Of a DNA stretch of 64,000 nt, positions 16,687 through 26,126 are shown in pieces. The stretch's first letter is position 1. Each line of letters starts with the position of its first letter. A model generated the notes under the pieces. It did no database searches. It was not told the DNA's origin and saw only the letters and a list, made by a program, of their open reading frames with translations. The DNA lies in NCBI GenBank assembly GCA_964531265.1, contig CAZHDW010000011.1, positions 1 to 64,000 of the forward strand, in the 5' to 3' direction. This DNA comes from Hominenteromicrobium sp964531265. GTDB taxonomy: Bacteria > Bacillota > Clostridia > Oscillospirales > Acutalibacteraceae. Position numbers and translations under genes: made by a program.

Positions 16687-17888
16687 CAAGAAAGAAAGTA
16701 TTAATTATTGGAAGCGACATGGAAATCGGTGGAGCGGAAAGAGCTTTACTGGGATTGCTGGATGCCATCGATACGGAGCGTTTTAGCGTTGATTTGTTTT
16801 TGCTGCATCACCAGGGACCCTTTTTGAAGTTTATTCCGGACAAAATAAATTTATTGCCGGAAAACTCTGCCTATACTGATTTAGCAGTTCCGATTGGTAA
16901 TGTTATCAAAAAGGGGCATGTTCTCATGGCGTTTTCGAGAGCACTTGGGAAGTATAAAGCTAAAAGATATATTAAGCGTCATCAATTGTCCAAAACAAGT
17001 TCTGTAGAAATTCATTATAGTTTTTTGTATACAAAGTGGTTATTGCCTAAAATATCTAACCAAAAATATGATTTAACTATTGCGTTTACTGTGCCATATT
17101 ATTTAGCGAATGAAAAAGTAAATAGTAAAAAAACAGTAGCATGGCTTCATACGGATTATAGATATATTGATGGAAATACAAAGAAAGAATTTGACGTCTG
17201 GAATGCATACGACAATATTGTGTCGATTTCTGAAGATGTTGCAAAATCATTTCTAACGAAATTCCCAACTTTAGACAGAAGAATCATTGAGATTGAAAAT
17301 ATTATATCTCCTGTTATGATCAGGAAACAGTCAGAAGAGTTTTTAGTTGATAAAGAAATGCCTGATGAATCGGGAGTTGTTAAGCTACTATCTATAGGCC
17401 GTTTCTGTGATGCGAAAAATTTCGATAGTGTTCCGGAAATTTGCTCTCGCTTAATAGAGTTGGGGGCAAATGTGAAATGGTACATCATTGGATTTGGCGG
17501 AGATGAGGAGCTTATTCTGTCCAAAATTCATGAATGGAATATGGAAAATCACGTTTTCATTTTAGGTAAGAAAGAGAATCCCTATCCATATATAAAAGCA
17601 TGTGATATATATGTGCAGCCGTCGAGATTCGAGGGCAAGGCGGTGACTGTACGAGAAGCACAAATCCTGAATAAGCCTGTCATAATAACCAATTATCCAA
17701 CCGCTGCCAGCCAAATAGAAGATGGTAAAGATGGAGTTATCGTGCCAATGGATAATATTGGTTGTGCTGAAGGTATTTATAATGTGATAAAAAATGCAGA
17801 TGTTTCACTACCTCTAATTGAATTTACGAAGAATAAGGATTATGGCAATAATTATGAGGTTCAGAAATTATATGAATTAGCAAGATGA
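16683..17888 (+). CDS. glycosyltransferase family 4
   Basis: 401 residues with GT-B layout. N-terminal GSDMEIGGAERALLGLLDAI (glycine-rich acceptor side), donor side with SIGRFCDAKNFD and VQPSRFEGKAVTVREAQ carrying the GT4 Glu motif. It starts inside the stop of the DUF6625 gene. Likely cytoplasmic, adding one sugar of the repeat unit. The following gene is broken, so this may be the last functional step before the 18973 transferase. Confidence 0.9.
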   Translation: MTRKKVLIIGSDMEIGGAERALLGLLDAIDTERFSVDLFLLHHQGPFLKFIPDKINLLPENSAYTDLAVPIGNVIKKGHVLMAFSRALGKYKAKRYIKRHQLSKTSSVEIHYSFLYTKWLLPKISNQKYDLTIAFTVPYYLANEKVNSKKTVAWLHTDYRYIDGNTKKEFDVWNAYDNIVSISEDVAKSFLTKFPTLDRRIIEIENIISPVMIRKQSEEFLVDKEMPDESGVVKLLSIGRFCDAKNFDSVPEICSRLIELGANVKWYIIGFGGDEELILSKIHEWNMENHVFILGKKENPYPYIKACDIYVQPSRFEGKAVTVREAQILNKPVIITNYPTAASQIEDGKDGVIVPMDNIGCAEGIYNVIKNADVSLPLIEFTKNKDYGNNYEVQKLYELAR

Positions 17889-17906
17889 AGAGTTTTATTC
17901 TATAAA

Positions 17907-18897
17907 GTGAAGAAGAGTTTTTACGAAAAAACAAAAATGGGGAAAATGGGGAAATATGAAATTACAATTGCAATTCCATCATACAGAAATATTACAACCT
18001 TGAAAAGAGCAATTGATAGTGTATGTGGATTAAAGGAAATAGAGGGAATAAGTTGGAAATTGTTGATATCGGAAGATAGTAGCGAAAAGCATAAAGATAT
18101 AGAGCTACTAGTAAAAAGTTGTGAAAATAATAAAATTAAGTATGTGTTTCACAACCCTAGATTAGGTATGGTTGATAATTGAAATTATTGTATTTTGAGT
18201 AGTGACACGGAATTGGTAGCATTGTTGCATGATGATGATTACTTGTTACCGGAGTATTTGTGTTATGTCAAAAGAATTTTGGATTCCGAATTGAAGTGGG
18301 ATTGCATCTTATTTGATCATGAATTTGAAGTGAATGGAGTATTACAAAAGAATGAAACAGGAAGACTAAAAAAATTATATACCACCTATGTGAATGAGAA
18401 GTATAGAAAAGTAAGCGAAAAGGAATATTTAATTGGTGGGTATAATTATATATCGATTCCTACATGCGGCATTTTGTATAGAAAATCTTCAATAGTTAGA
18501 TTTGGTGGATATGTAGCAGCAGATGGATATTCGGCAGATGAACAGTTTGTTGAACGTTTCGTACGTAAAGGTGGGAAGGTGCTGTATGTAAATAAAAAAT
18601 TAGGTGTATATACATACAGATCAAATAAAAATTTGAGTAGTAATTTTGAAATACAAAAAGGATTTGTATATGAGAATATAAAGCATAGAAATCGGTGATG
18701 AAAAGGGGTGGTTAGTTAAGAAAAAGCTTTCTTTTTGGGATGATTGTATGACGTTGTATCAAGTGGGAAAGTGGAAGGATATACTTGTACCTGAAATGAA
18801 TATTAATTTTACAATAAAAGTAAAAATATTTTTTTGGATGATAATATGCAGAGTATATCAGTGCTTGAAGATATGTTCTTATAAACATTGGGAATAA
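17907..18897 (+). pseudogene. glycosyltransferase family 2, broken by one stop codon and one frameshift
   Basis: The first part has the GT2 start EITIAIPSYRNITTLKRAID and breaks at TGA 18180-18182, where the family expects Trp (GMVDN-stop-NYCILSSDTELVALLH). The same frame continues with the LLHDDDYLLPEY metal box. Near 18687 one extra base shifts the frame; the correct tail (EIGDEKGWLVKKKLSFW onward) continues in the next frame from 18688 to the TAA at 18895-18897. Both lesions are single-base changes (TGG to TGA, plus one A), so the loss is recent, or they are sequencing or assembly errors. The start may be GTG 17907 or ATG 17937. It is the most AT-rich stretch in the cluster. Confidence 0.82.
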
Positions 18898-18972
18898 TAT
18901 GTTTATGGGTATTGAAACAGAAATGTAAAACAGATTGTGAAGAAAAATGTTTGAATATAGAAGGGCCTAAAA

Positions 18973-19695
18973 ATGATTCCGAAAATAGTACATTACTGTT
19001 GGTTTGGCGGTAAAAATAAATCAAACAAAATTCAACAATGCATAGATGGATGGAAGAATGTATTAAAGGATTACGAATTTATCGAGTGGAATGAAAGCAA
19101 TTTTGATGTTAATAGTTCTGAATACTCTCGACAAGCCTATGAGCAAGGTAAATATGCATTTGTGAGCGATATAGCGCGTATTGAAGCTTTACGAAGATAT
19201 GGTGGAATATACTTGGATACCGATGTTGAAGTATATAAAGTTTTTGACGATCTATTAGAGGATTCACGGTGCGTACTCGGATTTGAATACGATAATTGGG
19301 TTGCAACATCTTTTATGGCTTGTGAAAAGAATCACCCGTTGTTGACCGAGTTTTCCGAATTGTACACAAAAGAGGTTTTTTCTCAGAAAGACGGCAAGCT
19401 TAATACGAATACTAATGTGAATAGATTAACACGGTTGCTTTGTAGTAAGGGTCTGATACGAGAGAACCGAAAACAATTGTTATCTGATGGAATAACGGTT
19501 TTTCCTATCGAGTTTTTTTCTCCATATGATTATGCTGATTGTATTATGGAAAAAACGGAGGATTCATATTGTGCGCATTTGTTTTTTGTGACTTGGTTGC
19601 CCAAAACGGAACAGATCAAGAAGAAACTTAAAGCTGCCTTGGTAAAAGTCATTGGTCGACGAGGTTTGGAAAAGCTACGTAAAATATTTAAGTAG
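18973..19695 (+). CDS. GT32-type capsular glycosyltransferase with DXD motif
   Basis: 240 residues. The start MIPKIVHYCWFGG and the segment FVSDIARIEALRRYGGIYLD followed by TDVEV are the signature of the OCH1/TcdA-like DXD sugar-binding family (GT32), with Asp-x-Asp holding the metal-nucleotide. It is short, as usual for capsule versions. A basic helical tail (about 205-240) may touch the membrane. It sits after the broken GT2 and before two GT2 genes. Confidence 0.88.
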   Translation: MIPKIVHYCWFGGKNKSNKIQQCIDGWKNVLKDYEFIEWNESNFDVNSSEYSRQAYEQGKYAFVSDIARIEALRRYGGIYLDTDVEVYKVFDDLLEDSRCVLGFEYDNWVATSFMACEKNHPLLTEFSELYTKEVFSQKDGKLNTNTNVNRLTRLLCSKGLIRENRKQLLSDGITVFPIEFFSPYDYADCIMEKTEDSYCAHLFFVTWLPKTEQIKKKLKAALVKVIGRRGLEKLRKIFK

Positions 19696-19738
19696 TTTAC
19701 CTCGGATAGTGTGATCTATTTGATCGAAAGGAAGAAAT

Positions 19739-20746
19739 ATGCCGGTCTTAAGCATAGTTGTACCTGTGTATAATGTTGAAAAATACTTGCATAGGTGTGT
19801 GGATAGTATATTAAAACAGACTATAAAGGATATAGAAATTATCTTAGTTGACGATGGTTCTCCGGATGATTCACCAAGGATATGCGATGAATACTCTTTG
19901 ACTGATAGCAGAATTCGTGTTATTCATAAAGAAAACGGCGGCCTGAGCAGTGCACGAAATGCCGGATTAGCTATAGCCAAAGGCCGGTATATTGGATTTG
20001 TAGATTCTGATGATTCTATTGCAACTACGATGTATGAAGAATTAGTGGCCGTGATTCAGCGAGAAAACGTCGATTTTGTTATGTCCGATTATGAGCGGCT
20101 GTTGTCTGATGGAACCTCTTATTTGCAGTCTAAAAATGTACGTGCGGGACGATTTAATAGAGAAGAGATATCGAAGGAGATATTTCCATCGCTGATTATG
20201 GGTCGTGATATTGAATATGGGCCGTTACTGTCTGTGTGGCACTGCTTATATAGAACCGATTTCTTGCGAGCTAATAACATTTGGTTTGATGAAGAGGTAA
20301 AGTGGTCGGAGGATAATATTTTTAGTGCAATGGTAGGGTTTTGTGCTGATAGCTTCTATTATCTTAAGGGGCGTGCGTTGTATAAGTATTATCAGAATGA
20401 TGGGACGATTACGACCAGCTATCGTCCTAATGCATGGGATGTATATTGCGTAATGAATAGGCATCTTGAAGCTTATTTTGGTAATAATCCGGTATATGAT
20501 TTCTCTCAGCAATTGAAGCGTCACATTCTTTACTATGCATGTGTTTGTATTGGGCAAGCTTTTTTGTTGGATGAATATAGTCGAAAGAAAATTGTTCTTA
20601 ATCTTTTGTCATCAGATGAATTAAGACGAGCTTTTCAACATTTTGACTATAGTGGAGTGCCTATTAAGCTGCGAGTTCAGCTCTTACTTATGAAGCATAG
20701 ATGCTATGCTTTACTTAGAAAAATGTATTTGAGGCGAGGAAAGTGA
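19739..20746 (+). CDS. glycosyltransferase family 2, EpsJ-like
   Basis: 335 residues. The start LSIVVPVYNVEKYLHRCVDS, VDDGSPDDS, ENGGLSSARNAG and the GFVDSDDSI metal box are classic for GT2 enzymes of exopolysaccharide loci. It has a good AAAGGAAG ribosome binding site. The last bases overlap the GTG start of the next transferase, so the two are translated together. Specificity unknown. Confidence 0.92.
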   Translation: MPVLSIVVPVYNVEKYLHRCVDSILKQTIKDIEIILVDDGSPDDSPRICDEYSLTDSRIRVIHKENGGLSSARNAGLAIAKGRYIGFVDSDDSIATTMYEELVAVIQRENVDFVMSDYERLLSDGTSYLQSKNVRAGRFNREEISKEIFPSLIMGRDIEYGPLLSVWHCLYRTDFLRANNIWFDEEVKWSEDNIFSAMVGFCADSFYYLKGRALYKYYQNDGTITTSYRPNAWDVYCVMNRHLEAYFGNNPVYDFSQQLKRHILYYACVCIGQAFLLDEYSRKKIVLNLLSSDELRRAFQHFDYSGVPIKLRVQLLLMKHRCYALLRKMYLRRGK

Positions 20747-21759
20747 AGAAGCCTACAGTGTCGATTATAATACCTGTATATAACAAAGTTGAATATCTAC
20801 GTAGCTGTATCGATGCTTTGTTGAGTCAAGAATATAATGATTATGAAATTGTTATTGTTGATGATGGCTCTACTGATGGCAGTAGTGAGCTTTTGGATGC
20901 TGTGAAACATGAAAATGACGGCACCAGAATCACGGTTTACCATCAAAAAAACCAAGGTGTTTCTGTGGCAAGAAATACGGGGATGTCATTAGCGCAAGGC
21001 GACTGGATATGGTTTGTAGATGCGGATGATATCCCGGATTGCTTATGGTTGAGCAAGATTCAAAGGTACTTAGAGAACTATAAATATGACATCATTTTTT
21101 CCGATTACACACAGGTAAGTCAAGAACATATTGACGAAATAAAAACCATGATACAGGGCGAAGTTAACCCGGAGGAATTTCCTAATGTGTTTATGCAGCT
21201 TCAATATAAGAATGGTTATTTTGGTTATCTGTGGTGTAAACTGCTAAGAAAGTCATTTGTTGAGAAGTGTCAGGCGTTTTTTGAGCCGGGCTTAACATTG
21301 GCTGAAGATCTTAAGTTTTTGACTTCACTTTATAGGAAGAAGCCAAGGGCTGTATTCACAAGTGATCATGCATATAATTATACATTAGATGCAAATAATT
21401 CGTCCAAGGACAAGAAAATCGATTACATATCCCAGTTAGAGATACAATACGATATCTATCAATGGATTAATGAAACTGCTTTATTTGAAAAGTACAAAGA
21501 TGAGTTGAAGAAGCACATAAGTTATTATGTATCTTTTGTGTTTTTTTATGGTTATGAAAATGACTGTACTTTGACTCGAGAACTTAAGTGGTGGGCGGAT
21601 AACAAGAAGTATAAAGTTTGTTTAGAGCCTAAAATGATGACAGGAATAATGAAGCTGTTAGCTATACTGTTAAAATGGGAGAGAAATAAACTGGTGGTGC
21701 TCACTTTAAAAACACGAACATTGCTGCGTAACACATATAGAATCGGTAAAGAAGCATGA
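20743..21759 (+). CDS. glycosyltransferase family 2
   Basis: 338 residues starting with GTG (overlap with the previous stop). VSIIIPVYNKVEYLRSCID, VDDGSTDGS, KNQGVSVARNTG and the FVDADDIPD metal box define the GT-A site. A C-terminal helical part of about 120 residues is basic near its end. Overlaps the pyruvyltransferase start by 4 bases. Confidence 0.92.
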   Translation: MKKPTVSIIIPVYNKVEYLRSCIDALLSQEYNDYEIVIVDDGSTDGSSELLDAVKHENDGTRITVYHQKNQGVSVARNTGMSLAQGDWIWFVDADDIPDCLWLSKIQRYLENYKYDIIFSDYTQVSQEHIDEIKTMIQGEVNPEEFPNVFMQLQYKNGYFGYLWCKLLRKSFVEKCQAFFEPGLTLAEDLKFLTSLYRKKPRAVFTSDHAYNYTLDANNSSKDKKIDYISQLEIQYDIYQWINETALFEKYKDELKKHISYYVSFVFFYGYENDCTLTRELKWWADNKKYKVCLEPKMMTGIMKLLAILLKWERNKLVVLTLKTRTLLRNTYRIGKEA

Positions 21760-22919
21760 AATACGTTTTATACAATCACATAGGAAGTGCGAATCATGGC
21801 TGTGAGGCGCTGGTAAGAACTATATCCGAGGTCTTTGGCGTGAACAACACAATGCTTTTGTCTGAGTCACCTCAAGAAGAGAAAGAATACGGGGTCGATC
21901 AGTTGGTCGAGGTACGACCGGCATTAAGTAAAAAGTTCAATATGCTTGAATTCATTGACAGCTATCTAAAATTGAAGCTTAAAGGTGATTATTTTCCGCT
22001 TGATATATTGCCGTATAAGCATGCAATAAGACAGATAGATAAAAAGCATGAGATTCTGGTTTCAATTGGCGGAGATATATATTGTTATGAAAATTATCCT
22101 AAATATATTTTGATGCATAAATATGCCAGAAAGTATGCTAAGAAAACAATTTTGTTGGGATGCTCAATTGAACCAGATTTATTACTTGATCAAGCTTTAT
22201 TGGATGATTTAAGATTGTATGATTTGATTACTGCACGCGAGAGTATTACATATGAAGCCTTGAAGAATGTCGGACTGACTAATACAATTTATTGTCCCGA
22301 TACTGCTTTTACGTTAAAATCTGAACAAACCGACTTACCAGCTAACTTTATACCGGGAAAAACCATTGGCATTAATATCAGTCCATTAGTCTTAAAAAGA
22401 TCAAATGATAGCGATTTGTTAATGAGAAATTTTTGTCGAACTATTGACTACGTTCTGAAAAATACAAGTTTCGCTATAGCTCTAATACCACATGTTGCAT
22501 GGAAACATAATGACGATTCTGAGCCTTTGCTTGATCTCTATAAGAAGTATAAAGAAAGCGAGAGGGTGTGTATCCTGTCCGATCTATCAGCTCCAAAGTT
22601 AAAGTATTGCATTTCACAATGCAAATGCTTTATTGGTGCCAGAACTCATGCTACGATCGCAGCGTATTCGTCAGGTGTTCCGACTTTGGCGGTGGGTTAT
22701 TCCGTGAAGTCTAAAGGAATAGCAAAGGATTTGTTTGGGACAGATGAGAATTTTGTCGTCGATTATCAAAAAGTTGATGAAGATTCTGTAGTCCTAAAGG
22801 CTATGCTGTGGATTTTGGAGAATGAAACAGAGATAAAACGAATATTGGTAAAAAAACAGCGTGAGTATATTTCTCGGATAGATAAACTCAAGCAAGAAAT
22901 CGAGAAGAGGGTATTATAG
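21756..22919 (+). CDS. polysaccharide pyruvyl transferase family protein
   Basis: 387 residues. LYNHIGSANHGCEALVRTI at the N-terminus and the later ILVSIGGDIYCYENYP and GARTHATIAAYSSGVPTLAVGYS segments are typical of the CsaB/WcaK/EpsI pyruvyltransferase family, which adds ketal-linked pyruvate from phosphoenolpyruvate to sugars and so gives the polymer negative charge. The family also includes members with other roles, so the substrate is inferred. After it comes a 264-base AT-rich gap (22920-23183) with no gene I can support. Confidence 0.85.
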   Translation: MKYVLYNHIGSANHGCEALVRTISEVFGVNNTMLLSESPQEEKEYGVDQLVEVRPALSKKFNMLEFIDSYLKLKLKGDYFPLDILPYKHAIRQIDKKHEILVSIGGDIYCYENYPKYILMHKYARKYAKKTILLGCSIEPDLLLDQALLDDLRLYDLITARESITYEALKNVGLTNTIYCPDTAFTLKSEQTDLPANFIPGKTIGINISPLVLKRSNDSDLLMRNFCRTIDYVLKNTSFAIALIPHVAWKHNDDSEPLLDLYKKYKESERVCILSDLSAPKLKYCISQCKCFIGARTHATIAAYSSGVPTLAVGYSVKSKGIAKDLFGTDENFVVDYQKVDEDSVVLKAMLWILENETEIKRILVKKQREYISRIDKLKQEIEKRVL

Positions 22920-23183
22920 GATATTAACAGTAAGTTAGAAAGTGACAAAGAGATTCCAGTTTTGCGAGACTTCTTCTTATTCTTTTGAAGTGCTTAATGG
23001 TTGGATAATGTCTTTTCCGAAGGATTATTATTTCAGGTTGTTACTGTCTAAGTGTTAGTGGTCGTATTAATATATGTGCTAAGTGTTATTATCGTTGTTC
23101 CAGAATAGCCATGTATCCCATTGCGGTGGTATTGGAAAAGCTTCTGATGTGGGGATGTTATATGATATATAAGAGGTTGTGAA

Positions 23184-24209
23184 ATGAAAAGAATTGAAGA
23201 AATAGATATTGCCAAAGGAATAGCTATTATTATGGTGGTTTTAGGGCATTCATATGCAGCTTGGAATGGACTGACACAACTTATTTGTTCGTTTCATATG
23301 CCGTTTTTCTTTATTACCAGTGGGATTCTTTATAGAAATCAATATGAAATGAATGGAGGCTTAAGCTTTAGGTATAAGGATAAAGCTAAATCTTTATTGC
23401 TACCATGGATAATATGGGGAGGAACATTTCAGTTTTTTCTGAGTTTATTAAGAGTGATTGGTGGACAGTCAATTTCTGAGCAAATTACGATATTTATAAC
23501 AGAGTTTTTTAAATTAGGATTTGGTTCGGTATGGTTTCTTCCTGCGTTATATATTGCATCCGCTATATTGTTAAGTACTGTGAAGAATAGATGGTTCAGT
23601 ATATTTCTTACTGTAGTTTGCTTAATAGTAGGGCTATATGTTCAGGATTATGGTGGAATAGATAATACTATCCTTCGAGCGATACTCGCATGTGGATTCA
23701 TGGGTGTTGGGTTTTGGAGCGCTTCTATCTTTATGAGTAAACCAACTACTGTAAAATTAGTAATTGGTATCATGGTCTTTGCTGTGATTGTATGCCAAAA
23801 TGGCTTCGCATCTATGTATGCAAGAGAATTTGACAACCCAACCGGCTTTTTGATGACAGGAATATTGGGGACATATATACTGCTGAAGCTTTGTAAGTGT
23901 TTTCGAAATTATGAAGATTGCGATAGTATAATACTCTCATATCTGAAAATGTGCGGTAGAAAATCGATGATTATCCTATGTCTGCATTGCTTTTTGATTG
24001 AGGCTATTCGCTTAATCGATTACAAATTATTTGATGATTGGCTGATGTCATTGGGGATTTTCGAAGGATTTGTTTTGACGATAGTGGTTATGTTTGCTTT
24101 GACTGTAACTATGCCGACTATCGAAAAAATTCTCGGCAGAACTTTTGGAATGCGAGCGAGGGATGATAATGGGAGAACGAGTAGTAAGTATAATCATACC
24201 GTGTTATAA
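23184..24209 (+). CDS. membrane acyltransferase family 3
   Basis: 341 residues, about ten membrane segments. The start IDIAKGIAIIMVVLGHSY contains the catalytic His of acyltransferase-3 proteins, followed by FHMPFFFITSGIL and the RYKDKAKSLLLPW region. These enzymes O-acetylate sugars of surface polymers from the membrane. A 3' overlap of about 40 bases with the next glycosyltransferase shows it belongs to the same transcript. Confidence 0.9.
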   Translation: MKRIEEIDIAKGIAIIMVVLGHSYAAWNGLTQLICSFHMPFFFITSGILYRNQYEMNGGLSFRYKDKAKSLLLPWIIWGGTFQFFLSLLRVIGGQSISEQITIFITEFFKLGFGSVWFLPALYIASAILLSTVKNRWFSIFLTVVCLIVGLYVQDYGGIDNTILRAILACGFMGVGFWSASIFMSKPTTVKLVIGIMVFAVIVCQNGFASMYAREFDNPTGFLMTGILGTYILLKLCKCFRNYEDCDSIILSYLKMCGRKSMIILCLHCFLIEAIRLIDYKLFDDWLMSLGIFEGFVLTIVVMFALTVTMPTIEKILGRTFGMRARDDNGRTSSKYNHTVL

Positions 24210-25125
24210 TGGCGAAAAAACAATTGCGCGTTGTCTGGATTCCGTTTTGATGCAGGACTATGCAGCAATCGAAGTTATTGTGGTTAATGACGGTTCTACT
24301 GATCGGTCCGCTGAAATTGTAACCAGCTTCGAAAAAAAATTTGCAGATGCTGGAATGAAACTGATTTTGGTCAATCAGTGTAATAAGGGGCTGGCGGGTG
24401 CGATAAATGCAGGATTAGCGATTTTTTCTGGAGATTTTCTGTGTTGGATAGATTGTGATGATTATTTGTTAGATGCGTCAATAAGTAAACGTGTCGATTT
24501 TTTGAACAAGAATCCAGAAATTGCAATAGTTACAAGTGATGCATTTTACTTTGACGAATCTGATTTAGCTACGCCGATAAAAAAAGCTTCTGACGGTAAA
24601 AGTGATCTACAGAACCCATATCAATTTGAGAATCATTTGCGCAGCAAGGCGATTTTTTGTTGTGGGTGTCATATGGTGCGTTCTGAAGCATTTTTGGATG
24701 TTGTTCCGGAAAGAAGAATTTATCCTGCCAGACGTGGTCAGAATTGGCAAATGCTTTTACCTGTTTATTCTAAGTATAAACAGGCGTTTTTTGATGAGCC
24801 TTTATATGCATATGTTCTTTATCATAATAGTATGTCAAGTGGTGACGTGACGAAGTCACAATATCTTGCTCGATATGATGAATACAAGGATATAATAATT
24901 AACACAATTAATAGAATCAGTATGCCGGACAAAGAGCGTGAGAAGTATTTGGATATCTATGAAGGTATATATCAAAGGGAATTGTTCTATTTAGGAGTAT
25001 CGTTCCACGATTATTCTATGATGATTAAAGGTATGTTGAAGATGATTTGCTATGGAGAATACAAAAAAGAAGACTTCTTGTGGTTAATGAACTTGATTAA
25101 GGGACGTATTAGAAAGAGGGGATAG
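24169..25125 (+). CDS. glycosyltransferase family 2
   Basis: 318 residues from ATG 24169, chosen because GAGG at 24159-24162 gives good spacing; ATG 24163 is also possible. VVSIIIPCYNGEKTIARCLD, NDGSTDRS, NKGLAGAINAG and WIDCDDYLLDA are the GT2 boxes. The first 40 bases overlap the acyltransferase gene. Confidence 0.9.
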   Translation: MGERVVSIIIPCYNGEKTIARCLDSVLMQDYAAIEVIVVNDGSTDRSAEIVTSFEKKFADAGMKLILVNQCNKGLAGAINAGLAIFSGDFLCWIDCDDYLLDASISKRVDFLNKNPEIAIVTSDAFYFDESDLATPIKKASDGKSDLQNPYQFENHLRSKAIFCCGCHMVRSEAFLDVVPERRIYPARRGQNWQMLLPVYSKYKQAFFDEPLYAYVLYHNSMSSGDVTKSQYLARYDEYKDIIINTINRISMPDKEREKYLDIYEGIYQRELFYLGVSFHDYSMMIKGMLKMICYGEYKKEDFLWLMNLIKGRIRKRG

Positions 25126-25127
25126 AA

Positions 25128-26126
25128 ATGCCTAAGGTATCGGTAATAGTGCCTGTATACAACGGTAGAGATTATATTGTGGGCTGCTTGCAGAATGTTC
25201 TGAAACAGACATTAACGGATATCGAAATTATTTTTGTTGACGATGGTTCAAATGACGATACTCTGATTATGCTGAATGCATATAAGTGCAGACATAAACT
25301 GCAAAATCTATTTGTTGTGTCTCAAAATAATTCCGGAGCCGGAGTGGCTCGAAATACAGGACTTAAAATAGCAAATGGCGAGTTTATTTCTTTTTTGGAT
25401 GTAGATGATAGTTATGCTGATGATATGACGTTAGAGTTATTGTACAATAAAGCGAACGAAAATGGAGCAGATATTTGTGGCGGCTCTTTGTCGAATGTGG
25501 CGGATCGGCTTCCAGCCGATAATAAGAGACGTTTTCAAACTGAGGGGTTTGTTGATTTCAACGACTATCAGTTTGACTTTGGCTTCCAACGATATATATA
25601 TAGGTTGAGTTTTTTGAGATCAAATAATATCTATTTTCCGAGTTATCGTATTTATGAGGATCCGGTGTTTTTGCTTGAGGCTATGGTTAAAGCGCAACGG
25701 TTTTACGCCATTAAAGAAGATGTTTATGCTTATAGTGGAACTCATCAACGAGACTTGGATGCACAAAAAACTATAGATTATCTTCGTGGTTTAGAAGATA
25801 ATCTGAGATTATCAGCAAAGTTCAACTACGGGACTTTGCATAATCTCCTTTTTGAAAGATTGAGAAGTACCGCTTCGTATTATGCTGAAATGAATTTGGA
25901 TACCGCAGATAGTAGGCTTTATGAAGCTTTGATTTCGGTGAATTTTGCTATCGATAAAGAGTTGCTTAGAGGAGAGGGTATAGATATTTCAGAAGATTAT
26001 CTTATACCGGCACTGCATACCATATGGCAGGCATGCGGTAAGTATTTTAGGTTGAGAAAAAAGCTGCCATTCAGTGGTTTGATTGTTTTTTTGAAAAATA
26101 AGAGTTGGAGTAGGAGGAAGATGTGA
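25128..26126 (+). CDS. glycosyltransferase family 2
   Basis: 332 residues. VSVIVPVYNGRDYIVGCLQN, VDDGSNDDT, NNSGAGVARNTG and FLDVDDSYAD form the GT2 core; the Asp-x-Asp-Asp box is intact. It follows the previous gene by 2 bases and overlaps the flippase start, so the three are one translational unit. Confidence 0.92.
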   Translation: MPKVSVIVPVYNGRDYIVGCLQNVLKQTLTDIEIIFVDDGSNDDTLIMLNAYKCRHKLQNLFVVSQNNSGAGVARNTGLKIANGEFISFLDVDDSYADDMTLELLYNKANENGADICGGSLSNVADRLPADNKRRFQTEGFVDFNDYQFDFGFQRYIYRLSFLRSNNIYFPSYRIYEDPVFLLEAMVKAQRFYAIKEDVYAYSGTHQRDLDAQKTIDYLRGLEDNLRLSAKFNYGTLHNLLFERLRSTASYYAEMNLDTADSRLYEALISVNFAIDKELLRGEGIDISEDYLIPALHTIWQACGKYFRLRKKLPFSGLIVFLKNKSWSRRKM

